From positions 630,356,786 through 630,420,785 of the forward strand of contig CM060915.1 of the NCBI GenBank assembly GCA_030737875.1: a stretch of 64,000 bases of DNA, given 5' to 3'. The notes under the pieces are model-generated. The model made no database searches. It was not told the DNA's origin and worked only from the letters and a program-made list of their open reading frames with translations. Shown piece after piece: positions 11,511-22,162 of the stretch. This stretch comes from Allium sativum (lineage: Eukaryota > Streptophyta > Magnoliopsida > Asparagales > Amaryllidaceae). The translations under genes and the position numbers were made by a program. Positions within the stretch are counted from its first letter, which is position 1. Each line of letters starts with the position of its first letter.

Positions 11511-12363
11511 AAAAGAGGCGAAAGGAAAACAGGTCAGTCAAAAAGACTGAGCAAGCCCTACTACAATCAATGTAAACTGATAAAGTTAACTGGCATGAGA
11601 AGCAGGGATGAACATAAGGATAACAACATACTAGCATGATGATTAACTAACAAGGTAGATAAAGGTGTCATCGCATAATCAGGTTTAAGGTTTTTGCACC
11701 ACAGGTGTACTAGCAAACTAACATGACTTGAATAAACAAGTATTGATCCCTTGGCCCAAGCTTTGGCCCAATAACATGAAGTGACCCTAATACGCGGTCC
11801 AACCAAACGGTCTAGTCGATCGGCTCCCTATAAGCCTAACTCGTCACGTGTTGGTGTCAATACGGCCCAAACATAATTGTAGTCAGACTGTGCCGGGTCT
11901 CCCGTCGGGTGTATCAAGCCCTAGGGTGTCAACCCCTGGACACCACAAACATAAGTGCACGGTCTCGATCTACTGGTACCCGTGCATGTTTTCCCCGGCT
12001 TCGGACTATGTGCACGACCATAGTCCGCCCGGAACTACACCGGCGTACCACTCTGCCGTCGTTTTTGGTCACTTACCTCAAGTCCAGTAATTGTGCCCCC
12101 CACCCTAGCCTAGTCCCTAGGGTCTTAATGATACGAACTTGGGATTACTGCTGGAGTGGACCCCCATTGCTAGGATTTTCTAGTGGGTTAAGTATGGTTT
12201 AACCCTCTTGCTAATCATGGATTAACTTGGTTAAGTGTAACGATGAGTTCACGACTTAACCCTGATTAATCTACCAAGCCCAAATTGGTTAAGTATTAAG
12301 TGGACCATGACTTAACCCTAATCACGAGGCATTAATTAATTTAATGTGCCTTAACCTCTCACA

Positions 12364-12543
12364 TTAGACCTTGTTGTGGTTACTAGTTAAGCCGGGCGGG
12401 TCCGGGTAGCTTTACACCCCAACTTGGTCTAACCTCGTGTTCAAGGTACAACATGACCAACTTCTCACATTGGGTCCTATTGTTTGTAGCAACTAGTTAA
12501 GCCGGTCGGTTCCGGGTAGTTTTACGCTACAAACGCAACCCAA
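12364..12543 (-). other. Tandem LTR stem-loop pair (B 3' LTR)
   Basis: On the minus strand hairpin 1 (12470-12543) pairs TTGGGT with ACCCAA and GTTTGTAGC with GCTACAAAC, all perfectly. Hairpin 2 (12364-12432) pairs TTAGACC with GGTCTAA and a GTTGGGGT arm with ACCACAAC, with one mismatch. Both carry the CCGG...CCGG apical pair. Confidence 0.75.
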
Positions 12544-13075
12544 CCTCGTGTTGGTCACACTTATATTTTCTAAGTGTCATGTCCATCATGTTTCCAAAAC
12601 ATATTACAAGTTTTCAAGAATTTGGGTAGACCTAACTTAATAGGTAAATTCCCAATGGGTAGACCTAACTTAATAGGTAAATTCCCAATCTTATGTTTTT
12701 ATGTCTTTTAAGTTTACCCAACCCTAAACGCAATCCCATCGCTTACATATCGCAATAACGCATAAAGGATAGAAAGAGGGAACTTGGCATAATCATGACA
12801 TAAAGGTGTTGAAGCCACAAGTTTAACATGGTGGCATATGAAATGTACATATGTTCATATACTTGCATATTGCATCATTAGGCCTCAAAAGTATGCATAA
12901 AACCAAACTTAGCATATGAGTGATACATGGTGATAAATGACATGTAGAGGTTGCCATAAGTTCGCATTTAGCCTCACATGCAAGTTATCATAAGGGATAT
13001 GATAACTTACATGTTGCCAAAATGCAACCTTTAGCATAAAGCTTGAAGCTTTAAGCTCATAAGCCCAAGATAAGC

Positions 13076-13495
13076 TTGCATAACATGGTAACATGAACAA
13101 AATGATCAACCCAAACTTGCATAACATAACTTGATAAACTTGCATATCACAACATGGCAAACTTGCATAGCATAACATGGTAAACTTGCATATCATAGCA
13201 TGGCATACTTGCATAACATAACATGATAAACTTGCATATCATAACATGGCATACTTGCATAACATAACATGATAAACTTGCATATCATAACATGGCAAAC
13301 TTGCATAGCATAACATGGTAAACTTGCATATCATAACATGGCATACTTGCATAACATAACATGATAAACTTGCATATCATAACATGGCAAACTTGCATAG
13401 CATAACATATCAAACTTGCATAACATGACATAGTAAACTTGCATATCATGGCAAACTTGCATATCATAATGATCAACCAAACTTGCATCATTCAT
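13076..13495. repeat. 23-bp minisatellite in B 3' LTR
   Basis: About 17-18 imperfect copies of a 23-bp unit of the type AAACTTGCATATCATAACAT plus three bases, with two alternating variants giving a 46-bp higher-order period. The other LTR has the same array at about 20585-21000. Apparent Met/Cys/Phe-rich minus-strand frames in both LTRs are products of this repeat. Confidence 0.9.
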
Positions 13496-13866
13496 TTAAC
13501 TTTAGAGTTTAAATATGAAAGTAGAAAAGGGCTTACAATGCTTATGAAGACTCAAATGAGTATAAGCAAATATAAGATTGAGACAAAGCCCTTATGCAAT
13601 CAAATAAACCCAAAATGCAAGCTCCAATAGAAAAACCCTTGAGCAAAAATGATCAAAACTCTTGCTTTATGATGTAAATATGGAAACTTGACTTGAATGC
13701 AAGCTAATGATGCTCATACAAGCTTGAAAACACTTGTATGCATGGAAAATCTCTCATAGAAATTTATTTAGGATTTTATGAAGAGAGTGGAGGCCATGAG
13801 AGGAATGATTTTGCCATAGTTTAGTTACTTGAATGAATAATGATGATTTAGGGTTAGGTTAGGGGC

Positions 13867-13875
13867 TTATTTATA
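13867..13875 (-). promoter_or_regulatory. Putative TATA box, B 3' LTR
   Basis: The minus strand reads TATAAATAA, about 490 bp into the LTR. It is identical in the other LTR (21377-21385). Confidence 0.5.
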
Positions 13876-14000
13876 GAGATTAGGATTAGTTTCAACCTTA
13901 GGATTAAACCCTAATTCCAATCTCAGCCCTTAAAACCGAATCTGGCCCCAAAACCTAACCAAAACCCCAAAATGGTGCACCAGGCAAAACTGCCCGGCTG

Positions 14001-14109
14001 AACCAAGTCGACAGCCAAGTCGACAGGGCTGTCGACTTGGGTCCAACCAAGTCGACTCCCAGGTCGACAGGGCTGTCGACTTGGGTGCCCTGGCGGGAAT
14101 TTTCCCGCC
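14001..14109. promoter_or_regulatory. GTCGAC hairpins and E2F-like palindrome (B 3' LTR)
   Basis: CCAAGTCGACAG pairs with CTGTCGACTTGG across two bases (14015-14040), and a second such palindrome with one G/A difference lies at 14059-14084. Seven bases further is GGCGGGAATTTTCCCGCC (14092-14109), which contains the E2F consensus TTTCCCGC. All of it is upstream of the LTR's TATA box in element sense. Confidence 0.55.
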
Positions 14110-14362
14110 TGGCCCAATCTGACCCTAATTTCCAAATTCAAACTTGAATTTGAAATCTGTTTTTACTTTGAAATTTTCTGAAAACTTCGTTGGGCCTTAA
14201 TCGGGTCATACGGACTCCGATTTTCGAAAACTCGGACTCTATTTCGCGTATTTTTTCGAGACGAACGCAATGGCATAGCCCGTTTCCCTTGATTCAGATT
14301 TATAAATTAAATTCTGCCTCAATTTATGTTATAACAGGTTATTGAAAATACGGGTTGTTACA

Positions 14363-14375
14363 TTCTCCCCTCCTT
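14363..14375 (-). other. Polypurine tract, element B
   Basis: The minus strand reads AAGGAGGGGAGAA directly against the LTR start, the expected primer for plus-strand DNA synthesis. Confidence 0.9.
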
Positions 14376-15174
14376 AAAGGATTACGTCCCCGAAATCTTC
14401 AAGTTAGGAAGAACGTATCCTACCATCCAACATCCATCTACTCAAAACATCATCCACGAGCAATCATTGTCCTTACAAGATTCTAAATGTTGCATGAACA
14501 TATGCAAAGGTGTGTGTATATGTACTTATCTAATGCAAATATCATCAATGCAAATTATGTTAGTGAAATGAATCCATACGTATGCAATTCCTAACATAAT
14601 ATATAACATCTACATGTGTGCACATAACATACATCCATATGCAACATCCATGTGATAACACAAAAATTTTCATCCATGAATAAGCATAAATACTCATGCA
14701 TATGCAATATGAGGAGTGTGTGAGCCGATCTAGTGCCTAACGTGTATAATGCATCCACGAGTAACCACTTGCAAACACTTGCAACCACTTGCAAACATCA
14801 AGCATAACATGTTTCAAACACATGTTTCATCCAAAGGGTTTCTACCTAAGGTTCTCATGACAAGATTAACACGATATAGATAGCAAAAGAAAGATATGCT
14901 ACAAAGAGATCGGGAAGATAAGCAGGATATACTCCTTTCGGATTACAAGAAATCCCTTCCTAACCCAACCCCAATCCTATAAAAGCCCAAAAGGTTTAGT
15001 CAACCTAACGGACCCCTTCAAACCTTGACATGTATTACTAACCGATGAGTCATACCCCCTTATGGAGTTTACAACAGAAATGGGATCGAGAATGGGACCG
15101 AGAGGATATATGTAAAAGATAACATGCAAGTAAGTTCCACAGGAAAACAAGGATCAAGAATATACTCTTAAAAA
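14376..15174 (-). other. 3' untranslated internal tail of element B
   Basis: Non-coding sequence between the pol remnant and the PPT, matching the corresponding tail of A (29391-29945). It has repeats of TTGCAAGTGGTTGCAAGTGG type in element sense. No coding potential is seen. Confidence 0.75.
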
Positions 15175-16150
15175 AGAGATATGATGCGCGTATCTAGCCT
15201 TCAGTCTTCTAAGTCACGTTTCCTTGAGCTTAACTCCACTGTGCTTTGACCGTCTTTTACCTCATGATTTCTTAGCTTCTTAACTCTTATTTCCAAATAT
15301 GAGTTGGAACCCATTTCATTGTCGCCTCTCGTCTTCCTCTTTCACTTACTCTTCTATCATTCTTGGCTTAAACATAACTATGACCTCATGATTTCATGCA
15401 AGCTCTCCAAAATTCATCAGTGAATCCTGGATCTCATTTACTTACTATAAAGTATTCCACGCAGCAGAACTTTTCTTGAAAATACCAATCCACGTTGCCA
15501 ATTGCTCTTACTAACGTGATTTTCTATAACTCATGCTTGAACGAAATGAACCATCTGCCTGTGAATGATAGAACGTCCTTAGATTTAGCCGTTTGCCCAT
15601 GACTTCCCGTAGACTATCTCAAAACTGGCTGGTGAAGATTGAGTCATGGTTACTAACTATACTTTAGGGAACCTCGTGCAACCGCTTTATTTCTTGAAAG
15701 TAAACTGTCGCTAGCTATGATGCAGTCCTTTCACTCTTTACCGGAGTGAAATGAGCACTCTTCGTGAGTCTACCTACTATGACCCACATGCTCGTATTCT
15801 CTTTCCTTGACCTAGGCAGTCCATCCACGAAATCCTTCGTGACGCTTTACTACTTCCATTGCGGGGACCTCCAATGGATGTAATAGCCCACCGGGCTTTT
15901 TATGACTCGGCCTTAATCTGTTGGCACAACATGCACCTTGGGACAAACTCGACCACCTCCTCGAGTGATGTGCATCTTCAAGAGCCTTCTTTCTCTCATT
16001 GCGTCTTAGCCATCCCTTGCCATCTATAGCGAGGTGTCTTAACATCTCGCCTCGAATCAACTTGTCCATGATCTGGACTAACTGCGGGTCTTCTTTCTGC
16101 GAAGTCCCTACTTGATCCAGAAGGGTAGGTCTAAGCTCAAGGGACGCTAA
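15175..16150 (-). pseudogene. Integrase and chromodomain-like remnant, element B
   Basis: Reading leftward there is a linker (ASLELRPTLLDQVG), the zinc-binding region ending near [13 protein letters not shown], the start of the catalytic core (DFVDGLPRSRKENTSMWVIV at about 15750-15830), decayed core and C-terminal sequence, and a chromodomain-like tail recognisable by comparison with A at about 15184-15360. Frameshifts and stops are frequent, and the longest clean piece is 15812-16069. It cannot make an active integrase. Confidence 0.75.
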
Positions 16151-17075
16151 CTAACTAATTAAACTGAGAGAACTTCTTACTTCAATTGTCCTCGTCGGAG
16201 CTTTCCGGTCTTGAACCGCGACCACTTTAGCAGGATCCGCCACTAAGCCTTGCTTAGAAACTATGTGCCCAAGAAATCTAACTCCTTTTCTCCAAAATGA
16301 CATTTGGAGGACTTGGCTTTCAACTGATGGGCTCTAAGCGTATCCATCACCTCCTTGAGATGTCTAGCATGTTCTTCCTCGTTCTTTAAGAAAGTCAGGA
16401 TATCGTCTACAAAGACTACCACAAACTCGTTCAGGAACTCCCTAGACACCTTACTCATCAAGTCCACGAAGTAGGCGGGTGCATTAGTCAAACCGAATGG
16501 CATGACCAGCCATTCTAAGAATCCATCCGGAGTTCTGAACGCAGTCTTGTCTATACTATCTTCAGCTACTCTGAGCTGATGGAATCCAGTAGCAAGATCA
16601 AGAGGGAACAGATGTTCCTACAAGCTGAACAAATCATCGATCCTTGGTAATGGTTGTCTATTCTTCTTGTTCAACTCACGATAATCAACACACGGGCGAA
16701 GCGAACTGTCCACATTAGTAGCGCATACTACTAGAGCACCCTCCTCGGAAATGCTTCATCGTATGAAGTTCTTCTCAAGCAACTCCTTGACTTGCTTTCT
16801 TAACTCTCATCTCGCGGGACCATGTGCCTAACCGGCCACGTAACTGGCTTGGCATTATCAACCAGATAAATGCGGAAATCAATCTCTCACTTAGGGGTAA
16901 CCCCCCCCCCCTTCACTTCACCCAAGATATCAGGATATTCTCGGACCACCCTCACCGATTGCAAACTATCGATAGACTAGTTGAGGGGTTCAAGATAGCA
17001 CAACATGACGGGACCCATACGGTTACAAGAAATTTTTAGGGTATTACCGAGGCGAGTCATGAGCCTCACAACCCT
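16151..17075 (-). pseudogene. Reverse transcriptase remnant, element B
   Basis: Fragments of the RT palm and fingers are recognisable. The best piece (16261-16503) reads [18 protein letters not shown] and contains the catalytic FVDDIL motif. Upstream the frame is broken by several stops and indels. The RT ends soon after AVQDRKAP, where A continues into RNase H. In B the sequence jumps directly to the pre-integrase linker, so about 0.63 kb with RNase H is missing. Confidence 0.8.
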
Positions 17076-17420
17076 ATGCTCAAAAATCAAGAATGGCTCC
17101 AAAACTGGACAACCAATCCATGCCCAAAATCAACCCATACCCCATGAAACCGAGAATATAAGCATCACACGAGAACTCTACACTAAAGATAGAGATTTTC
17201 AAATCCACGTAGATAATAGACAAATGGGTGGAAGCCCCAATTGGATTTGAAACACACACGGGATCACTAACTAGACTAGTACTTAGGTGCAAACTTTCAA
17301 CTAAACCAGATGAAATAAAGCTATGCGATGCACCAGAATCAAACAAAGTACAAACAGGAAAAATCAGAAATGTAAACAAGACTTTTAACAGAAACACTAC
17401 CTCGATCAAGAGCTGGAAGA
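17076..17420 (-). pseudogene. Aspartic protease region, element B
   Basis: This is the retropepsin-type protease in the frame that is open over 17080-17751, not the gag frame. The active-site motif [13 protein letters not shown] is intact, followed by SNPIGASTHLS and the conserved [14 protein letters not shown] frameshift separates it from gag. Its sequence is close to the protease of A at 26073 onward. Confidence 0.85.
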
Positions 17421-18442
17421 ACGATGTTGAGGGGGTGAACTCGCCCTTCAGACGGTCTTGCACACTGAGTCTGACCTTGCCCTTGCTTCTTCGGGCAATC
17501 TTTGCTGAAATGTCCAAACTCACCACAACGATAACATTCACCACTCTTCCTTTTCCTCTTCTTACAATCCTTAATAAGATGCCTAACTGAACCGCAATAA
17601 TGGCACTTCCTCTTGTCGTTATTGCCCTTGTTGTTGTTCCCCTTGTTGCCTTGACTCTTGTTCTTGTTCTTATTGCCTTGACTGCTCTGACCGCTTGGAT
17701 TACCCTGATTTCCTTTCCACTGGGAATCAGTCTTCTTGGCTTGAGTATCATTCATCTTGATCTCCTTCTTGTCACTCCTATTCTCTTCATTGAGTAGGGC
17801 CATATTCACCAAGCTCTCGAAAGTTGCCCCCAAGGGTATATGAGTCATGGCTAAACCATGTAATGGCTCGTTTAATCCTAGAGCAAAGTATAGGGCCTTC
17901 TTCTGAGCTGTGTTAACCAAGTCTAAACCGACCCGAGCCAGTTGATTAAACTTATCTATGTATTCCCTAATAGTCATGTCCCCTTGCTTCAGTGATAGGA
18001 ACCTTAGTCCAAACTTTCCCCGAAAGTCATCCCAAGTCTCAATTGGCCTAGTAGCGGTGGTGACCACCCACCAACGTGCAGCTTCTTCCTTTAGCAACCA
18101 CACTGCTAATAAAACCTTCCTACGGTCATCTATATCAAAGAAGGCAAAAAGATCTTCGGTTTCTTTCAACCAATTCCTTGCCTCTACATAAGTCTCGGTT
18201 CCAATGAAATTCTTGCAACCCATCGCCTTAAAGTCTTTGCAAATCTCCGCGAAATCCTCTTGTGGATGCTGAGGGGGAGGAGGAAGAGGAACCTCAGTGA
18301 CAGGAGGAGGAGGAACATTAACTACCGGAGGAGGAGGAGGAGGAGCATCTGCGGGGCCGGCTTCGGTCGCCCTAGCCTCCAAAAGTCTCCTATACCAAAC
18401 AGGTACATGTACTCCCTCCGGAATGGCAAAGTTATCGGCCAT
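17339..18442 (-). CDS. gag: gag of element B
   Basis: This 367-residue frame starts MADNFAIPEGVHVPVW. It encodes gag: a Pro-rich stretch at about residues 40-65, the capsid-like region with [13 protein letters not shown] and ARWWVV, a Lys/Asn/Gly-rich linker, then two CCHC zinc knuckles (CHYCGSVRHLIKDC and CYRCGEFGHFSKDC). The last residues after about 17420 are out of frame with the protease, so the natural gag-pol fusion is broken. This is the only large open gag in the window besides A's. It could in principle be translated, but expression is unknown. Confidence 0.85.
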   Translation of the reverse strand: MADNFAIPEGVHVPVWYRRLLEARATEAGPADAPPPPPPVVNVPPPPVTEVPLPPPPQHPQEDFAEICKDFKAMGCKNFIGTETYVEARNWLKETEDLFAFFDIDDRRKVLLAVWLLKEEAARWWVVTTATRPIETWDDFRGKFGLRFLSLKQGDMTIREYIDKFNQLARVGLDLVNTAQKKALYFALGLNEPLHGLAMTHIPLGATFESLVNMALLNEENRSDKKEIKMNDTQAKKTDSQWKGNQGNPSGQSSQGNKNKNKSQGNKGNNNKGNNDKRKCHYCGSVRHLIKDCKKRKRKSGECYRCGEFGHFSKDCPKKQGQGQTQCARPSEGRVHPLNIVLPALDRGSVSVKSLVYISDFSCLYFV

Positions 18443-18626
18443 ACTGAAAACGAAGAAAAAGACAGATTCAGAATGGAGAAAAACGAAGGAATTTTGCTAA
18501 TGGCTTTTTGGGGAATAGCCTTTAAAATGAACTAGACTTTTCTTTGGAAAATACTTTATACTTGGTTTTGAAAATAGTTTTCCAAAAGTTTTAAAAACCT
18601 TTTTGTTCCTTCTCGTAAACCATATG

Positions 18627-18638
18627 CTCTGATACCAA
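18627..18638 (-). other. Primer-binding site, element B
   Basis: The minus strand reads TGGTATCAGAGC two bases after the LTR end, complementary to initiator-Met tRNA. Confidence 0.93.
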
Positions 18639-19881
18639 ATGTAACACCCCACCTCCGCCAGGGTGGCTCTTGCAAGCACCCTAACTTTGGAGGGGCGTTT
18701 GAATCAGGTAAACATGCATCATGATATATCAAGGCAGAACAAGAACATATGTAAACAGAGTAAATAACATAGATAAAACAGCGGAAGATTTCAACCTATT
18801 TCAAAACAAGTCTGGTACACATAATGTCAACTTTCCAAATACACAAGTCTAGATAAAAACACATCACTGAAAAACTGAAATACATAAGTATTATCCCCAA
18901 ACTAAGTGATAACCATAGCTAGCTTCATGTCAAGACCGTACATGAGCTAAAATCCCACAAGCAAGTGATCAGAAATCCAAGCTAAGCTCCAATATTCCCC
19001 ACCCTGAGAACCTGGGGGGGAACGGAAGAAAAGAGGCGAAAGGAAAACAGGTCAGTCAAAAAGACTGAGTAAGCCCTACTACAATCAATGTAAACTGATA
19101 AAGTTAACTGGCATGAGAAGCAGGGATGAACATAAGGATAACAACATACTAGCATGATGATTAACTAACAAGGTAGATAAAGGTGTCATCGCATAATCAG
19201 GTTTAAGGTTTTTGCACCACAGGTGTACTAGCAAACTAACATGACTTGAATAAACAAGTATTGATCCCTTGGCCCAAGATTTGGCCCAATAACATGAAGT
19301 GACCCTAATACGCGGTCCAACCAAACGGTCTAGTCGATCGGCTCCCTATAAGCCTAACTCGTCACGTGTTGGTGTCAATACGGCCCAAACATAATTGTAG
19401 TCAGACTGTGCCGGGTCTCCCGTCGGGTGTATCAAGCCCTAGGGTGTCAACCCCTGGACACCACAAACATAAGTGCATGGTCTCGATCTACTGGTACCCG
19501 TGCATGTTTTCCCCGGCTTCGGACTATGTGCACGACCATAGTCCGCCCGGAACTACACCGGCGTACCACTCTGCCGTCGTTTTTGGTCACTTACCTCAAG
19601 TCCAGTAATTGTGCCCCCCACCCTAGCCTAGTCCCTAGGGTCTTAATGATACGAACTTGGGATTACTGCTGGAGTGGACCCCCATTGCTAGGATTTTCTA
19701 GTGGGTTAAGTACGGTTTAACCCTCTTGCTAATCATGGATTAACTTGGTTAAGTGTAACGATGAGTTCACGACTTAACCCTGATTAATCTACCAAGCCCA
19801 AATTGGTTAAGTATTAAGTGGACCATGACTTAACCCTAATCACGAGGCATTAATTAATTTAATATGCCTTAACCTCTCACA

Positions 19882-20061
19882 TTAGACCTTGTTGTGGTTA
19901 CTAGTTAAGCCGGGCGGGTCCGGGTAGCTTTACACCCCAACTTGGTCTAACCTCGGGTTCAAGGGACAACATGACCAACTTCTCACATTGGGTCCTATTG
20001 TTTGTAGCAACTAGTTAAGCCGGTCGGTTCCGGGTAGTTTTACGCTACAAACTCAACCCAA
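19882..20061 (-). other. Tandem LTR stem-loop pair (B 5' LTR)
   Basis: Same pair as 12364-12543. Hairpin 1 spans 19988-20061 and hairpin 2 spans 19882-19950. The outer stems TTGGGT/ACCCAA and TTAGACC/GGTCTAA are preserved. Confidence 0.75.
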
Positions 20062-20584
20062 CCTCGAGTTGGTCACACTTATATTTTCTAAGTGTCATGT
20101 CCATCATGTTTCCAAAACATATTACAAGTTTTCAAGAATTTGGGTAGACCTAACTTAATAGGTAAATTCCCAATGGGTAGACCTAACTTAATAGGTAAAT
20201 TCCCAATCTTATGTTTTTATGTCTTTTAAGTTTACCCAACCCCAAACGCAATCCCATCGCTTACATAGCGCATAAAGGATAGAAAGAGGGAACTTGGCAT
20301 AATCATGACATAAAGGTGTTGAAGCCACAAGTTTAACATGGTGGCATATGAAATGTACATATGTTCATATACTTGCATATTGCATCATTAGGCCTCAAAA
20401 GTATGCATAAAACCAAACTTAGCATATAAGTGATACATGGTGATAAATGACATGTAGAGGTTGCCATAAGTTCGCATTTAGCCTCACATGCAAGTTATCA
20501 TAAGGGATATGATAACTTACATGTTGCCAAAATGCAACCTTTAGCATAAAGCTTGAAGTTTTAAGCTCATAAGCCCAAGATAAG

Positions 20585-21000
20585 CTTGCATAACATGGTA
20601 ATATGAACAAAATGATCAACCCAAACTTGCATAACATAACTTGATAAACTTGCATATCACAACATGGCAAACTTGCATAGCATAACATGGTAAACTTGCA
20701 TATCATAGCATGGCATACTTGCATAACATAACATGATAAACTTGCATATCATAACATGGCATACTTGCATAACATAACATGATAAACTTGCATATCATAA
20801 CATGGCAAACTTGCATAACATAACATGGTAAACTTGCATATCATAACATGGCATACTTGCATAACATAACATGATAAACTTGCATATCATAACATGGCAA
20901 ACTTGCATAGCATAACATATCAAACTTGCATAACATGACATAGTAAACTTGCATATCATGGCAAACTTGAATATCATAATGATCAACCAAACTTGCATCA
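20585..21000. repeat. 23-bp minisatellite in B 5' LTR
   Basis: Same array as at 13076-13495 with almost the same copy number and only point differences between the two. Confidence 0.9.
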
Positions 21001-21376
21001 TTAATTTAACTTTAGAGTTTAAATATGAAAGTAGAAAAGGGCTTACAATGCTTATGAAGACTCAAATGAGTATAAGCAAATATAAGATTGAGACAAAGCC
21101 CTTATGCAATCAAATAAACCCAAAATGCAAGCTCCAATAGAAAAACCCTTGAGCAAAAATGATCAAAACTCTTGCTTTATGTTGTAAATATGGAAACTTG
21201 ACTTGAATGCAAGCTAATGATGCTCAAACAAGCTTGAAAACACTTGTATGCATGGAAAATCTCTCATAGAAATTTATTTAGGATTTTATGAAGAGAGTGG
21301 AGGCCATGAGAGGAATGATTTTGCCATAGTTTAGTTACTTGAATGAATAATGATGATTTAGGGTTAGGTTAGGGGC

Positions 21377-21385
21377 TTATTTATA
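21377..21385 (-). promoter_or_regulatory. Putative TATA box, B 5' LTR
   Basis: The minus strand reads TATAAATAA, about 475 bp into the LTR that would drive element RNA. Confidence 0.5.
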
Positions 21386-21510
21386 GAGATTAGGATTAGT
21401 TTCAACCTTAGGATTAAACCCTAATTCCAATCTCAGCCCTTAAAACCGAATCTGGCCCCAAAACCTAACCAAAACCCCAAAATGGTGCACCAGGCAAAAC
21501 TGCCCGGCTG

Positions 21511-21606
21511 AACCAAGTCGACAGGGCTGTCGACTTGGGTCCAACCAAGTCGACTCCCAAGTCGACAGGGCTGTCGACTTGGGTGCCCTTGCGGGAATTT
21601 TCCCGC
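21511..21606. promoter_or_regulatory. GTCGAC hairpins and E2F-like palindrome (B 5' LTR)
   Basis: Two palindromic GTCGAC hairpins are followed by GCGGGAATTTTCCCGC (21591-21606). Compared with the other B LTR the first cluster has lost a 12-bp repeat. Confidence 0.55.
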
Positions 21607-21866
21607 CTGGCCCAATCTGACCCTAATTTCCAAATTCAAACTTGAATTTGAAATCTGTTTTTACTTTGAAATTTTCTGAAAACTTCGTTGGGCCTTAATC
21701 GGGTCATACGGACTCCGATTTTCGAAAACTCGGACTCTATTTCGCGTATTTTTTCGAGACGAACGCAATGGCATAGCCCGTTTCCCTTGATTCTGATTTA
21801 TAAATTAAATTCTGCCTCGATTTATGTTATAACAGGTTATTGAAAATACGGGTTGTTGCAAAGGCA

Positions 21867-21956
21867 CCCAGGTCGACTTGGTAGTCGACCTAGGGCTACC
21901 CAGGTCGACTGGGTAGTCGACCTGGGTAACCCGTGTCGACTGCCAAGTCGACACGG
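21867..21956. promoter_or_regulatory. Three consecutive GTCGAC stem-loops (A 5' LTR)
   Basis: Each has an arm containing GTCGACT, a 4-base loop and the matching AGTCGAC arm. They lie at 21867-21895 (one mismatch), 21899-21926 (CCCAGGTCGACT/AGTCGACCTGGG) and 21931-21956 (CCGTGTCGACT/AGTCGACACGG). The cluster is about 200 bp upstream of the TATA box. The third stem differs from the first two on both arms yet still pairs. Confidence 0.7.
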
Positions 21957-22154
21957 TGTCTACTGGCGTGTCGACCTGGCCCCTGAGCCAGGTCGAACCC
22001 AGCCCCCCTGGCTGGCCTGGTCTGTGTTTTGTCGATTTTCTGAGCCTTGCCTTGTCACTAGGGCTAGGTGTCAGCTCCTGGTTGGTCTCTCCTTCAAACG
22101 AACGGCTATTATTAAACCAAGCTCCATCGACGGTCCTAATCAACTCACAAACTC

Positions 22155-22162
22155 TATAAAAA
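22155..22162 (+). promoter_or_regulatory. Putative TATA box, A 5' LTR
   Basis: TATAAAAA in the context ACTCTATAAAAAGGAC, about 567 bp into the LTR. It is identical in the 3' LTR at 30525-30532. Confidence 0.6.

Larger units (their letters stand above)
11116..14362 (-). repeat. 3' LTR of element B
   Basis: 3247 bp, closely matching 18641-21860. In element sense it starts TGTAACAACCCG at 14362 and ends GGTGTTACA at 11116. It contains the E2F-like palindrome (14092-14109), a GTCGAC hairpin cluster (14001-14086), a TATA box (13867-13875), a 23-bp minisatellite (about 13076-13495), the stem-loop pair (12364-12543) and a C tract ending in CAG (11487-11510). Open frames here are translations of repeats, not genes. 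Confidence 0.95.
11116..21860 (-). mobile_element. Element B: degraded Ty3/gypsy retrotransposon, minus strand
   Basis: B is the innermost and youngest insertion. The 5' LTR is 18641-21860, the internal region 14363-18640 (4.28 kb) and the 3' LTR 11116-14362, all on the minus strand. The TSD AAGGC is at 11111-11115 and 21861-21865. The two LTRs are nearly identical apart from small indels, which fits recent insertion. The coding part is nevertheless heavily damaged: gag is open, protease is in another frame, RT and integrase carry stops, and RNase H is deleted. B was therefore probably mobilised in trans. Confidence 0.95.
18641..21860 (-). repeat. 5' LTR of element B
   Basis: 3220 bp, near-identical to 11116-14362. 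Differences include a shorter G run (seven against thirteen), a missing 12-bp unit in the GTCGAC cluster and scattered substitutions. It contains the TATA box (21377-21385), the minisatellite (20585-21000), the stem-loop pair (19882-20061) and the E2F-like palindrome (21591-21606). Confidence 0.95.

Noticed and set aside
11848..12202. Overlapping 80-97-codon frames in both B LTRs (also 19366-19720)
   Set aside because: Antisense to the element, overlapping each other, no domain, and identical only because the LTRs are recent duplicates.
13080..13490. CRISPR-like direct repeats
   Set aside because: The units are contiguous 23-bp tandem repeats without unique spacers, in a plant retrotransposon LTR.
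12909..13491. Met/Cys-rich minus-strand frames in the B LTRs (also 20419-21001)
   Set aside because: They are translations of the 23-bp minisatellite.
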